Shown here piece by piece: positions 11,306 to 22,858 of a stretch of 64,000 nucleotides of DNA; within the stretch, counting starts at the first letter, position 1; the number at the start of each line of letters is the position of its first letter. The notes below the pieces were generated by a model that was not told the DNA's origin, ran no database searches, and worked only from the letters and a program-made list of their open reading frames with translations. The stretch covers positions 34,405,246 to 34,469,245 of the forward strand of contig NC_077241.1 of assembly GCF_947179165.1 (NCBI RefSeq). The letters are read 5' to 3'. The translations under genes were made by a program, and so were the position numbers. Source of the stretch: Solanum dulcamara (lineage: Eukaryota; Streptophyta; Magnoliopsida; Solanales; Solanaceae).

Positions 11306-13382
11306 AAATGAACATTTGTACCTGCGGGCATGAAACGCAGCCCCCCCGAAGCAAGGGGTCAGTACGATACATGTACTGAGTATATAAAGCATAACATTTC
11401 ATAACTGAGACAATAGCTGAAGTAGGGATGCAGGAAACAATTATAACAATTAGTAAATCACATTACCTGCACCATCTAAAATAAGGTCATGTATCTCAGT
11501 ATGATATTCCACACCTGGCCCGTTGCGGGACTCGGTGTTACAAATCTATCCTAATGTCACCATATGCATAACTATACCATACCCGGCTCTTTAATGAGAC
11601 TTGGTCTATAATCATGTCATCTTATCATTGCATTTACATAGCATACCCGGCCCTTGGTGGGGCTCGGTCATACCCAGCCCTTTTTAGGACTCGGTGAATA
11701 TTTATATCATCTTATATCATACCCGTCCCCTTTTTGGGACTTCGGTCATACCCGGCCCTCTATGGGACTCGATAAGGATATGTAAACCATATGCACAAGC
11801 AGAGTAGTAAGTAACCATATGCAAGCTAGATTATTACCTTAGAGATCGTATCATGTTTAACTTATAGCTAAGATATGCCAAAAGAAGAAAGAGATCGTAT
11901 CATGTACTTTCCTTCAGGTGATCTTCATATATATATTTCGTACCCGGCCCTTCATGGGGCTCGGTGAACCACTATGGAATCATAATCTCATTTTTGTATC
12001 AAATACATCTCACTGGGAATGAAAGATAGCTTCCCACACATTATATTTTGACACATAGAAGCCCTACTAGGCAATACTTAATCTTCATAGAAACTCTAAT
12101 ACTGAATAGTGGATAGGGATTATGAGGCATATTCGGAATTCTGGGAATGGAATTATCCCCGTACTTCATATACAATTCACTTAAGGCTAAACATTGCCAA
12201 AAGGAAAGAAAGATAGCTGTACGAACTTATACCAAAACATGCCAAGAGAAAGCTTTACATACCTTGTCTGAGTTATTCCTTATCCTGTTCGCCTCGTCGT
12301 CCTTTGAACCTATCCAACATAAAAGTAATATGAATATCAACCCTTCTTAACTTTCCAGCATCTTAGGTTACACCTTAGCATCAATAGAATCTATTTCCTT
12401 AGTCGTTTCCTCGACTAGTTCTTTAGTTTGTTAAGGTGTTAACGAAAATTGGGCAGAACCTCCCCTATAATGTGCCCTATCTTAATTTCCAATTAGGTCC
12501 CAAAGACCTACATCCAACCAACACCAACAACCTGCAGCAATTTACACCAACAATATACAACATAAACTCCAAACGACTTATTCAAAAATACGGTAGGCCC
12601 TGCAATGAGGGGTCATGTGGATTCAACCAGAAGCACCCTAACCCACATTAGAACATATTTAGGCCCTGCAACAACACATTACACCCCTGCAGCAACAACT
12701 CACAAGAATGACACTTTATTTCGACAACAATTCACTTGTAGCGACTCCAATTTAGTTTATTTTGGACGTCAAGCATGTTTATCATATTTTCATATTTCCA
12801 GCCACTTACACAATGTACAATACCCTATATAACAACACCATAAACTCCAATTTAAAAGGAAAGGCCTTACCTTACGTTAAACTTGTCAAACTCGCCAAAA
12901 CTATCCAAAACGTGAAATCTGGACAACCCACTGTCTTATATTGTCGCTTAATTTCGTAGGGTTAATTTAGGGAAACAGGATTTGTGGCCTCAATGAAAGT
13001 TATAGACATGTGTATCAAGGTCGCAAAATTTTTTGAATTACCACTACAACAATTTTGTACGAAAAGATATGCCCAAAATACTCACAGTTGTCCGTGTAGG
13101 ATTTTCAAAGCAAAATCTGGGCAGCAGCTCCCCCATGCTTCACCACCATTTTTCGAGCAGAGAAAAGCAAAACTGGGTTGTAGAGTCTAAATGAAAGTTT
13201 TATCCTTATGAAATAGATTTCCAAAACATCTTGAATCATTCAAAAAGAAGCCTTACACAAGGAGTTATACTCATATTACCAACTCAGTGTTTCTCCAAAT
13301 CATGGCTGCCTTTGCTTTCTTCTCCACATTTTTCTCTCTATTTTGTTCAAGTTTTTTGCTAAAAAATGACTTAGTAGTCATC

Positions 13383-13400
13383 CATAAATAGATATATATC
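13383..13400 (-). promoter_or_regulatory. Putative TATA box of second-family LTR (copy 1)
   Basis: The minus strand reads GATATATATCTATTTATGG about 590 bp from the LTR's minus-strand start. It lies just downstream of a strong hairpin and a G-box. The counterpart in copy 2 is at 16179-16191. Confidence 0.4.
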
Positions 13401-13410
13401 TTTTTGGAGA

Positions 13411-13447
13411 GTGACACATGTCAGCCCCTAAGGGTGACATGTGTCAC
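13411..13447. repeat. Perfect 13-bp-arm hairpin in LTR
   Basis: Arms GTGACACATGTCA (13411-13423) and TGACATGTGTCAC (13435-13447) are exact reverse complements around an 11-base loop. The same site in copy 2 (16201-16237) is an imperfect version. It lies immediately upstream of the putative TATA box on the minus strand. Confidence 0.8.
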
Positions 13448-13536
13448 ACCCTTAGGCAGCCACCTCAATTATGCAACCAATCCATGGTTGCCATGTGGCA
13501 GGGGGGGGGTCCACCCCATGGTGTGTCACCTGCTGC

Positions 13537-13542
13537 CACGTG
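13537..13542. promoter_or_regulatory. G-box (CACGTG) in LTR promoter region
   Basis: A palindromic CACGTG core with flanking GC...TC lies upstream of the TATA box on the minus strand. CACGTG is the known binding core of plant bZIP and bHLH factors. Function here is inferred from position only. Confidence 0.4.
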
Positions 13543-13596
13543 TCACTTTCATTTGATGCCATGTGTACCTATCATGTGCTGCCATGTGTCAAGTAG

Positions 13597-13619
13597 CACC
13601 TACTTGCTTCAAGTAGGTG
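13597..13619. repeat. 10-bp-arm hairpin in LTR
   Basis: Perfect arms CACCTACTTG and CAAGTAGGTG surround a three-base loop. Copy 2 has the same arms in the opposite order at 16306-16328. Confidence 0.75.
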
Positions 13620-14458
13620 CGTCGTTTCCTTATTTCTCTTCCGTGGATTTGTAATTTCGTCGCACTTTAAGAGCCTATGTATTCCTTGCTACTTAGTCTC
13701 AACACGCACTCGATTAGCTTAAGTATGTAAGACCTCCAAGTTGGTAGTTTACGCGAGTCAATCGAGTCCTACGACTCATTTCTCGGCATCCAACTCCTTT
13801 TGAATTTTTATAACCCTATTTCCAATCCTTCTTATTATGAAGCATTTCGTTCTCCTTTCCTTGGAGTTATTTGATGGAATTATTAACTATCCGACTCACA
13901 TAACGACTTTTAAGAAACTTAAGATCCTTCCCAGAAACATGAGAAGCTTAGGAAGCATTCTAAGGTACCAAAGTATGGGGTGTAACATATAGCGTACCCT
14001 CATAATATTCATATGTACCCGGCCCTCTAAGGAGGGACTCAGTGTTCCTTCCTTATTTCACCACATATACTATCACATTACAGCCGGCCCAGGACTCGAT
14101 GAATAATCGTATCGTCATAACATATAATATATATCACACCTCACGTACGGCATCGTCTCCTCGTGCGTGGAACTATACACATCTAGCCCAAGACGTAGTG
14201 AAAGAACTAGTAAAACTGTGCACGATAATGTTCCCGGCCCATCGTGGGACTCGAGGAAGGATGGGTTATAGTATGCATGAGTAGAGTAGTGAGAAACCAT
14301 ATGCAACTAAGTCATTGTTTGAGACTCGATGAAATAGTCAGGTGAATCGTCACCTGAAGACCAGGAAGGTACTTATCCGAAGTGCCCTTTAGATGTCATT
14401 AGGGATTACATCATTTGGGGCTTCAGGAATCACAAACATGCATCAAGACAATGCCACG

Positions 14459-14577
14459 CAGTTTATGCAATCAGAAATATAGTTATGTAGTAAGAGACAC
14501 AATTATGCAATCAGAGACACAGTTATGAAATTAGAGACACAGTTATGAAATCAGAGACAGTTATGAAATCAGAGACA
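14459..14577. repeat. Degenerate minisatellite, about 20-bp unit
   Basis: About five units related to ACAGTTATGAAATCAGAGAC stand in a row, the last ones nearly identical. Copy 1 of the LTR shows no such array at the matching place. Confidence 0.8.
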
Positions 14578-16178
14578 TTGATCGTTTCAGAGCCTTCAAG
14601 AAAAGGAGCTTGTATCTCCACTTACTATTCACTATATAGAAGGCTCGAGAATAATAGTTTGGCTACTTTCAGACTCTAAATGGTCAGAAGTGACTACAAG
14701 TCACGAGTTACTCTCAGGGCTCATAAGTGGAATTACCTCTAAACCCATATCATATATCATTTTACTTAAAATTAAGTCATTCTAAAGGAAAGAAGAGATA
14801 GGCTTTACATGTACTGGTTTTCATCACATAGAAGACTTAAAGGCAACGACTCAGCTATTACAGGAGTTCTAACATCAAGAAGTAAATAAGAGTTTCAACT
14901 TATATTCAGGGCTTTATGAATGGATTGAATCCCACATATCATATACATATCGTTCATAACTTACATCTAAGACATGCCAAAAGAAAAGAAGGATAGCTCT
15001 ACATACTTATTCCAAAAACATGCCAAAAGAAAGCTTCACATACCTTGTATGAGTTATTCCTTATCCTGTTCGCCTCGTCGTCCTTTGAACCTATCCAACA
15101 GGAGAGTAATATGAATATCAAGTCTTCTTAACTTTCCATCATCTTAGGTTACACCTTAGTATTAATGGAATCTATTTCCTTAGTCGTTTCCTCGACTAGT
15201 TCTTTAGTTTGTTAAGGCATTAATGAAAATTGGGAAACACCTCCCCTATAATGTGCCCTATCCGAATTTCCAATTAGGTCCCTAAGACCTAAATCCAACC
15301 AACAACAACAACCTGCAGCAATTCACACCAACAATATATAACATAAACTCCAAATGACATAATCAAAAATACGATATCACAATAGGGCGTCTAGCCTTTA
15401 TTTTATAACGCCTTTAATTATACGCAATGAGGGGTAAAGTGGATTCAACCAGCATCACCCTAACCCACATTAGAACATATTTAGGCCCTGAAAAAACACA
15501 TCACACCCCTGCAGAAGCAACTTACAAGAACAACGCCTCATTTCGACGACAATTCACTTCTAGCAACTCCAATTTAGTTTATTCCGAATGCCGAACTTTT
15601 CAAACCTTTTACCCAACTTACAGCAGCCCATAAGGTGTTTAATACACCCTAATTTAACATCATAAACTTCAAATTATAGGGGAAGAACTTACCTTTCCCG
15701 AAATTGGCTAAACTAGCTAAAACTTGCTTCGAAAATCTTTTGCCGTGCTGAAATGGAGCGGACTGTTTTTGACACTTCTTCGCTGGCCCAAATTAAAATT
15801 TTATGTTATTAAACATAATTATACAGATGAGGGACACTTCAAATAATTAATTCACGGAATGAAACCCGGAAGCTTACCCCAAAAGGGCCAAACCCGTAGC
15901 CCTCATCTTTGCCCCTCTACGTTTTTCTCTTCTTCTTTTGTTCCAAATTTCCAATCGTAAAGCTGAATTTTTGATTCCAAAAACATCATAAATCACATAT
16001 ATACATATACATGTACTTAGGGAACACCGTAGATAATTTATTCACGGAAGAAAAGTGAAGAACTTACCTTAGTTCTTCTTGAACCATGGCTGCCATAAGT
16101 GTTCTCCCTCTCTCACGTTTTCTCTCTTTTTTTTGGTCTTGTTTTGGATGAAAAATGACTTTATAGTCATCAACACAC

Positions 16179-16191
16179 ATATATATATATT
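16179..16191 (-). promoter_or_regulatory. Putative TATA box of second-family LTR (copy 2)
   Basis: A TATATATATAT run lies at the same relative place as the copy-1 TATA box, about 550 bp from the LTR's minus-strand start and just downstream of the hairpin and G-box cluster. Confidence 0.4.
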
Positions 16192-16200
16192 TCTCAAGAA

Positions 16201-16375
16201 GTGACACATGTCAGCCCCTAAGGGTGACACGTGTCCGTCTCCTATTGGGCCATGGATCCTTGCCTTGTCTCCTAGGATGCCACGTGTCTTTGTGTGGCCC
16301 GCCCTCAAGTAGGTGGGTCACCTACTTGACCCCCAAGAAGGTGGGTCACCTACTTGATTGATGTGATACCACGTG
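16201..16375 (-). promoter_or_regulatory. G-box and hairpin cluster in LTR promoter region
   Basis: Three CACGTG cores lie at 16228-16233, 16281-16286 and 16370-16375. Between them is a perfect hairpin CAAGTAGGTG/CACCTACTTG (16306-16328), directly followed by a near copy (16334-16356). The arrangement sits upstream of the TATA run on the minus strand, where a U3 enhancer is expected. The enhancer role is an inference. Confidence 0.45.
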
Positions 16376-16735
16376 GCACCTCCTTATTGGCTGCCATGTC
16401 TCATCTTCTCCTCTTCCTCGTGAGTTCATAATCTCATCTCATTTTAAGAGCCTATGTAATCCATGCTTCGCAAACTTGGTACGTACTCCAATAGCTTAAG
16501 TATGTAATACTTCCAAGTTAGTATCTTACGTAGGTAACTCTAGTCCTACGACTCATTACTTGTCCTCCAATTCCTTCCGGATTCTTATGACTTCATTTCC
16601 AACCTTCTCTACTATGGGGTATCACATTCTCTCTTCCTTAGAGTCATTTGATAGTGTCGTAGCTTATCCGGCTCACATGATAGTGTCTAAGGAACTTAAG
16701 AAGATGTTCCGAGCTCGAGAGTGCGGGGTGTAACA

Positions 16736-17849
16736 AGGTTCATCCACCACCAACACATGTCGCCACCTAGCCATATGTTATTGATGGAGTGACGCCACTA
16801 CCAAAGAAGAAGATGTTTTTAGGACTGTCAATGCCAAGGTTTTCTATAGCGATTAGGGAGGATGTCCATGAGTTTCTCACTACCTTCCAAGAGAGGTTAC
16901 ATACTTTAAGTTTGATGGAGTCGAGAGAAGCCGACTTCATCGCTTATCATCTTGCTGGACTAGCCAAATATTGGTGGTGTTAATATTTAAAGACAAGAAG
17001 ATATGGGTGTCCACTATTGTCATAGACTGAGTTTTTTAAGGCCTTCTAGATTGAGTTCATGCCATAGAGAGTTAGAGATCATCTCTATGACCAATTTCAT
17101 TATTAGAGCAGGGCTTTATGACTGAGTTCGGGTACAAGGTTAGATTCTACGAGCTCTCCCATTGTCCAACTATGATTCAACCTACTAATAAGGAAAGAGT
17201 ATGGTTCTTTGACCATGGGTTGATACTCTAACTGCAGATTGAAACTCATTCTATGAGCGGGCCATTCCTTTCTTGATATGGTGAACCATGCCCCTATACT
17301 TGCATAGCTCCATCATGAGGCCTATGGAGGCAGTGGTATGAGGGCTCAACATGAGGATAGTTATAGGGTATCTTGTTTTAATCCCATGGATTCATATAAT
17401 AGGCCCCGCCAAATGTTCTAGTAGGGTAAATCCAGTCATCCAGTTCACGCTTCTTTATATGATTTAGTGGATGACCAGCACTATCAGGATGTTTCTAGAT
17501 CCGGCCCGAATTATGGTCGAGGTTATTTACGCCAAGTTATTCAAGCTGTGGTATGTGTCTACCTTTTGTGAATAGTCTTCCATAAGGATTTTATGATTAT
17601 GGAAAGCTTGATCATTGGACCATAGAGTTCCCCTTTCATAGGACTACTGCACTAGTTGTACAAGTAGCTTGACAAACTCCAGTAGTAGCATAACTGGGTA
17701 GAGGAGTAGGCCAAGGTTAGGACCATCGAGGTGGTCATCAAGGTGTACGGGGTGGCCTCTAAAGAGGCAGGTAAGGTGGTAGGGTTGATGGTTGAGGCAT
17801 AGGTGTCAAGCTTAGGCATTGGACGATGTGATCACAGGTCTGATGTTTT
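16736..17849 (+). pseudogene. gag: Gag (element C)
   Basis: The gag domain at 16789-16983 has the words DVHEFLTTFQERLHTLSLMES, DFIAYHLAGLAKYWW, typical of the gag core whose last helix ends in two Trp. Continuation is in broken frames. Near 17590 the words DYGKLDHW...FP are a zinc knuckle that has lost Cys ligands. The start of the gene is missing because the LTR at 16735 interrupts it. It would have formed particles and bound RNA; several stops now prevent this. Confidence 0.75.
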
Positions 17850-18140
17850 ATGCACCACAGTGCCTCACCTTTATTTGAACCATGCTCTACTTTTTCATAT
17901 GTATGTGTATTTTTCTCCTCAGTTGAGTTTGTGTCTAGAGCCTTTATAGTGTTATTAAATGTTTTAACCCTAGTGGGTGAGTGTTTAGTAGTGAATCAGG
18001 TATTGAGATCTTGCTTGGTGACTATTCAGGGGAAAGACACATGGTCTTACATTATATTAGTTTATATGTTGGACTTTGATATGATTATGGGAATGAATTG
18101 GTGATCCCCTCACCAAGATGTCTTAGATTTATATGCCAAG
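17850..18140 (+). pseudogene. pol: Aspartic protease (element C)
   Basis: At 17850-18104 the pattern matches the family's protease: FVSRAF, a VGECLVVNQVLRSC word and DFDMIMGMNW, corresponding to the usual DFDVILGMDWL with Asp to Asn near the end. The active-site DxG triplet is not intact; the region before it reads LFEPCSTFSYV. Confidence 0.7.
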
Positions 18141-18895
18141 ATCATTACCTTTATCATACCTAGTATTCCACCTGTGGTGTGCTAGGGCTCTTGTTGTCGC
18201 ACAATGGTTGGGGTTATCTATATTATTTAGTATCGCAGGTTAGTAGCTAGCAGATGCTTAGCTTACCTTAATTATGTGAGAAATGTTAGTAGGGAGGTCC
18301 TGACGATTGATTCATATGCAATAGTCCAAGATCATGTGGATGCATTTCCTACGAACCTGCGTGTCTTTTCCCTAGATCATTATATTGACTTTTCCATTAA
18401 CTTGGAGTGGGGTACTCATCTTATTTTTATCTCACCTTATCTTATACCTCCGCAGAGCTCAAAGACCTTAGTGTTCAGCTTTCGGATCCTTTAGGTAAGA
18501 TATCCATTTGGCCTAGTGTATTTTCTTAGCGTTCCCTAGCCTTGTTTGTGAAGAAGGACGGTTCTCTATGGATGTATATTAACTACAACATCTGAACAAG
18601 ATGACGGTGAAAAACTGTTACCCATACAATGATTGGTGACATATTTGATCAGCTTCAAGGTGTCATAGTGTTTTCTATGATCAAATAGAGATTTAGTTAC
18701 CATCAGTTGAGAATTAGGGCACTGAACATCCCTATGACCTTAATTAGTACTCGATACAAACATTATGAGTTACTATTGATCTCTTTTTGGTTTACAAATG
18801 CCCCTACAACCTTCAGGGATTCAATGACTCATGTGTTCAGGCCATATCTTGAATCCTTTGTCATAGTCTTCATTGATGACATATTGGCATACTAA
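18141..18895 (+). pseudogene. pol: Reverse transcriptase, truncated (element C)
   Basis: The N-terminal part at 18276-18494 has VDAFPTNLRVFSLDHYIDFSI and the ISPYLIPP word. The palm part at 18707-18895 has the SFWFTNAPTTFRD word and ends with the catalytic box VFIDDILAY, both Asp retained. Frames are broken in between. The gene is cut immediately after the box by LTR sequence. Confidence 0.8.
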
Positions 18896-20624
18896 CGAAG
18901 AAGGAGTGACACAATGATCAGAAAATCGAAGGATCCCAAGCAAGACTCTTAGCATACATTGCATTCATAATGTCAAAGAAAATGTAATGAAAGCAAATAG
19001 AATAGCAATCTCAATCATATAAGTGTAAGCATAAAAGGAAACTCAAATAATATTCCAAAATGGACTACATCACTCTAAGTTTAATCATGCTTCTATAACT
19101 AGATGGTATCTTAGGACAAGCTCCTATCCCACCCTAACATAAGATATTCAAAAGTGGAAAACATGAAAAGAAAGTCTCATCCTCAGCGAATGAGGACTCA
19201 CCAACAACTTCGAAGTAATGACAAGCTCTAGCCTCGAATAGGATGGGTAACTTGATCGTCCGTCCTTACATTATGAGAAAATGTAGGGAAAAATATGCAT
19301 TAGTATATAGAAGTACTAAGTATGTGATATATGCATGAAAAAGAAATATAGCATATGTAATATGGACATAGGATGCATGACCAATGTAATGAAAGCATAG
19401 ATAAGATTTAAAGGAATTGGAAATCATATTGAAAGCTTATGGTTAATGCATTATCAATATGATAGAAAAACATACATCATTTCATATAACTTGTGTGGGA
19501 TAAGACCTTTAACTGACATCTAAGACCATGCGAGCAATAATATCGAATTCCATGTAGCTCCTACATCAAGAAGAGAAAGTCTACTTGCCGGGGTAGACTC
19601 CGTGAGAACATCTTTAACTTCATGATGTATATGTGGATCCACTAGGTAGGCCATAAAGGGAACCTACGGGGGAAACTTAGTTTTGGACATTAGCTTTCTA
19701 CTAGGATTTCCTTGGGTAACATACCTTTGGTTACCAGATTGAATCCTACCTAAAATTCTTCTTGGTGCTTAGTGAATATACCAATGGAATTCTTTAAGAC
19801 ATTAATACATTATCAATAGCATCATCATAAAAATAGTCATAAGAGTAGATCATCAACTTCGTTGATTCATAAGAATCCATAAACTTGGTGAGAATTGTCC
19901 TTATCACCCTTTAATCATGATTGTGTGAGGATTTTCCTTATCATACCATAATAAACTTCTTGAACATCATAGAAAACCTTCATCAATTATTCATAAGTCT
20001 CAAAATTCTTTTATAAAAGCCTTCTTTTAAAATAATTGAAATTCATAATTATAATTCATGGAAATCATCATTGAAATTAGTTATATGCATGGGAACTTGT
20101 AAAAAAACTTTAAATTATGCAATTAATATAAAATCATGCTTATAATAATCATTGGAGATAAATAAAATATAATTGAAATAGCCCAATGCAATATCATTAT
20201 TCTAGGGTTAGAAAGTAATTGAAATTGAAAAGATATTTTTGAGGAAATTCTTGGGAGTTCATGGGTGAACGGAACCTATGAATGAAATCCCACATACCTT
20301 GGTGAATTAAACTATGAAATTGGAGAGGAGACTTGTTTCCTTGAAATCCTAGCTTTGAATTGTAGGAGAAGACCTTGAGAGAATTCCCTTGACTGCCTTA
20401 GAAGAATTTTTGAGAATGAATTGGAATAGGAGGGATTTTGAAGGGTTGGGTAGTTGTAGGATCTAAATTTTCCCTTAAAAGTGTCTTGGTTCATTGAACC
20501 AAAATCGAGAAAAGATAATAGTACCTTCATTAAACTCCATTGAGAGGCCCTACGAACGGGTTTCTATGAGTTGCGTTTGGTCTATGAGTTTTACAAATGA
20601 CTTATCCTATTGAGTCTAAATGTG
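18896..20624 (-). repeat. LTR, third family (minus orientation)
   Basis: The content parallels the LTR of element H (48916-50840). Shared parts are the AAGCAAGACTCTTAGCAT...GCATTCATAA start, the ACTTGTGTGGGATAAGA block (19491; 49525) and the CCATGGGTG...CCCACATACCTTG block (20260; 50350). The outer tip is lost at the junction with element C. The right boundary is set where a first-family LTR start appears at about 20625. Confidence 0.7.
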
Positions 20625-20963
20625 ATGACCTAAACATAGGGCCTAGACATGAAACCACAAATGAAATACCCGGAGGCACCTGATTCAAGCCTCTTGGCAT
20701 TTCTATAAGCTTTTTATCGGTAATGACAATCAAAGAGTAACATAAGGGATAATGGGACTAAGGGATTCCACATAGAATGAGATTCAACATCATTTTAAAA
20801 CATCATACATTTGCTTTCCAACCATATCTTCTACGTTAAGACTTTGCAAGGGATAAGACATGTCCCTTGCTCACCCTCAAGATTTAAGTCAATAGATACC
20901 AAAAGTAACTCAATAGTGCAAACACAACATAAGCTAGAAAGATAGGAGTATTGTTCCCTACAC
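20625..20963 (-). repeat. LTR tip fragment, first family (minus orientation)
   Basis: It starts with TGATGACCTAAACATAGGG, a decayed LTR tip, and runs to about 20963. Its last 103 bases (20854-20956) match 27369-27471 without gaps and with about nine differences by eye. That makes it a direct repeat on the far side of element D. Confidence 0.7.
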
Positions 20964-22640
20964 TACGGCCACCTTTCACGGCCCAAAATGCCCTTCCCCG
21001 GACCATGAAGGGGTCTCGTGGTTAACCTTTAGAGACTACCCTGTAGGCCCTTTTCTAAATATTTCTAAGTACCTTACCACGGGCCTTGGTGAGCACCACA
21101 GTCCGTGAAGTACTGTCTTGCCAGATTTCTAATGAGGCATTTTAGTCTTTTCCTACATTTTATTTCGAATTGGTGTTGTTTTTGAGGATGAATTCTTCTA
21201 TCTAAAGACTCTAAGACCTCTAAAACCCTCATTTTCCATACTTAACTCACTTTACTAAATTTCCCCTCCTCTCAAACTCTACCAAGAACTTTAAAGCAAG
21301 TCTAGGGTTTTCATCTCAAGGCATTTCAAGTCTCCTTTCTTCTTTAGGGTTCCATAAGCATTTTATGTCCCCAAGGTATGTCGGTTTTTCATCCATGGGT
21401 TTTTCCACCCATGGATCCCAAATGAATTTTCAACTTGCTATTCAAATATCCATGATAGATTCTTATAAGCTTTTACACAATGACTCTAAATGCATAAATT
21501 ATGATGTATTTTAAGTTAGTTAAATATATTGATATATATTGACTACTGATTTCATCAACTAAATGATTTGCTAAAGTGTCTATATGAATACTTGAAAATG
21601 GTTTTAAGGCATATGTGGTGGGTTGTTTAAAGATGTGTATTTTGATCATTTCCATCACTCTCATGCATGGAAGTATTGCTTAAATGCACTTGAAAGTTTT
21701 CATGAAATGAACCCTCCTAATTTCCTCATTTTAAAGTAAAGTTAAAATAAAAGCTTGACTCTTTCCAAATGAATGATATGAAGCAAATGTTTACATAATG
21801 GGAGTATTATGAAATGACTAATTAATGAAAAGGTCTTCTTCGCCAAACTAAGGTTTCAATGTGAAAGGACAATTCTTGCATTGAATCAAATGGAACGTTT
21901 TGATGAGCTATTCCACTGAATGATGATTTATGCTAAAGTGATATCACTACTTATGCTATTATTATGTTTAAATTTTATTCTGTGGGATTGAACTAGCACC
22001 TAATGTAGCATATAGATGGGGGCTCTCCCTAAGGGGTCCTTAAATGAAGTCTAATGATGCATTAACTATGCACCAACATAAGGCCTTTGTCGGCTATTAT
22101 AGGCTAGTGGATCCACGATTATCCATTAAAGTTAAAGTTAAAGAAATGTTAAAGTGGACGGAGTTACTACCTAACAAGTAAATTAAAAGTACTAACGAAT
22201 ACTTTTGCTTACATTATATCATAATATAGGAACTTGTATTTCTCCACACTCTCCTCCCATGGCTAAGTTGATCCTAAAGGCTACAATTTTTGGTGATTTC
22301 CCATGTTCCGGGAACAACACTCCTAACCTATCTACATTATGTTATGTTTAGACAGTCAAGTTACATATTGGTATTTTGACTAAATCTTGAGGGTGAGCTA
22401 GGGACTTTTCTTAGCCCACGCCATGTCTTATTGTAGAAGGTATTGTTGGATATAATAAATGGTGATATTTTTACTTTGACTCTTATTGAATGCAAAATCC
22501 CTTAGTCCTGATTACCCCTTATATTTCCGCTTGTGTTTGTCATTTCTAATGAATTGCTCAAGGAATGCTAATAGGCCTTGGTGAGGTGCTTACGGGTCCT
22601 TCAGTCACTGTGTCACATCTAGGCACTATGCTTGGGTCGT
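20964..22640 (+). repeat. 5' LTR of element D (start lost)
   Basis: Plus-oriented LTR of the first family. Most of it is the reverse complement of 27470-29000, for example the CATCCATGGGT...CCACCCATGG block at 21390 against 28550. Its first few hundred bases (the CTACGA and part of the CCACGG clusters) are missing. It ends at the GGGTCGTAA word before a decayed primer-binding site. Confidence 0.75.
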
Positions 22641-22646
22641 AAAAAC

Positions 22647-22658
22647 TTAGTATCACAG
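22647..22658 (+). other. Decayed primer-binding site of element D
   Basis: TTAGTATCACAG resembles TGGTATCAGAGC, the initiator-Met site, offset within a TTGGTATCAGAG frame with about two to three changes. It lies just after the LTR end and 200 bp upstream of gag. Confidence 0.6.
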
Positions 22659-22858
22659 TATGAGGTTTTGAAATATTCCTCGGAGTCCAACATACTGCGT
22701 CAAATAGGGTCTTGTTTATGGTTGTGAAGAACGCCACAACTATGAATATGAGACTATGGTATATTTAGGAAAATTTTCCCTTATTTCATATTCATGCCGT
22801 TCCTTAGAGTATCCTAAGCCTTGCTCTAACTAACGACCCATTTTGTGTTCTTTAGATC

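Larger units (their letters stand above)
11306..13987 (-). repeat. LTR, second family, copy 1 (minus orientation, 5' tip lost)
   Basis: The family is marked by repeated ACCCGGCCC...GGGACTCGGT words (11515-11960) and by the end GGGGTGTAACA at 13977-13987, so the LTR starts TGTTACACCCC on the minus strand. Its low-coordinate tip, present in the copy at 35313, is missing. It is a direct repeat of 13988-16735; for example the TTCGCCTCGTCGTCCTTTG word occurs at both about 12290 and 15069. The part near 13380-13620 looks like a promoter. The plus-strand open frames at 12147-13190 match no retroelement domain and are not annotated. Confidence 0.75.
13988..16735 (-). repeat. LTR, second family, copy 2 (minus orientation)
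   Basis: This copy starts abruptly at TATAGCG right after the GTGTAACA end of copy 1 and ends in its own GGGGTGTAACA at 16735. It repeats the content of copy 1 from the ACCCGGCCC words onward. It carries a 21-bp-unit minisatellite at 14459-14577 and a promoter-like region with three G-boxes (16228, 16281 and 16370), a TATA run and hairpins. Beyond 16735 there is no polypurine tract but gag sequence in the opposite orientation, so this LTR was inserted into element C or joined to it. Confidence 0.75.
16736..18895 (+). mobile_element. Element C: Ty3/Gypsy fragment, gag to RT
   Basis: A plus-strand interior of a different gag type from the other elements. Its gag, decayed zinc knuckle, protease and the first half of RT follow in order. 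It is bounded on the left by the second-family LTR end at 16735 and cut on the right at about 18895, right after the RT catalytic box, by a third-family LTR. No primer-binding site or own LTR is seen. Confidence 0.8.

Noticed and set aside
12147..13190. Several overlapping plus-strand open frames of 65-75 codons that could suggest a host gene
   Set aside because: They lie inside a second-family LTR, overlap in different frames, show no domain words and are not kept in the homologous LTR at 15000-16000.
13501..13510. Run of about nine or ten G that could be a polypurine tract or quadruplex
   Set aside because: It is a single run within an LTR, not next to an LTR start, and a quadruplex would need several runs.
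14459..14577. Regular repeats that might be a CRISPR array
   Set aside because: Units of about 20 bp are contiguous without unique spacers, and the context is a plant LTR, so it is a minisatellite.
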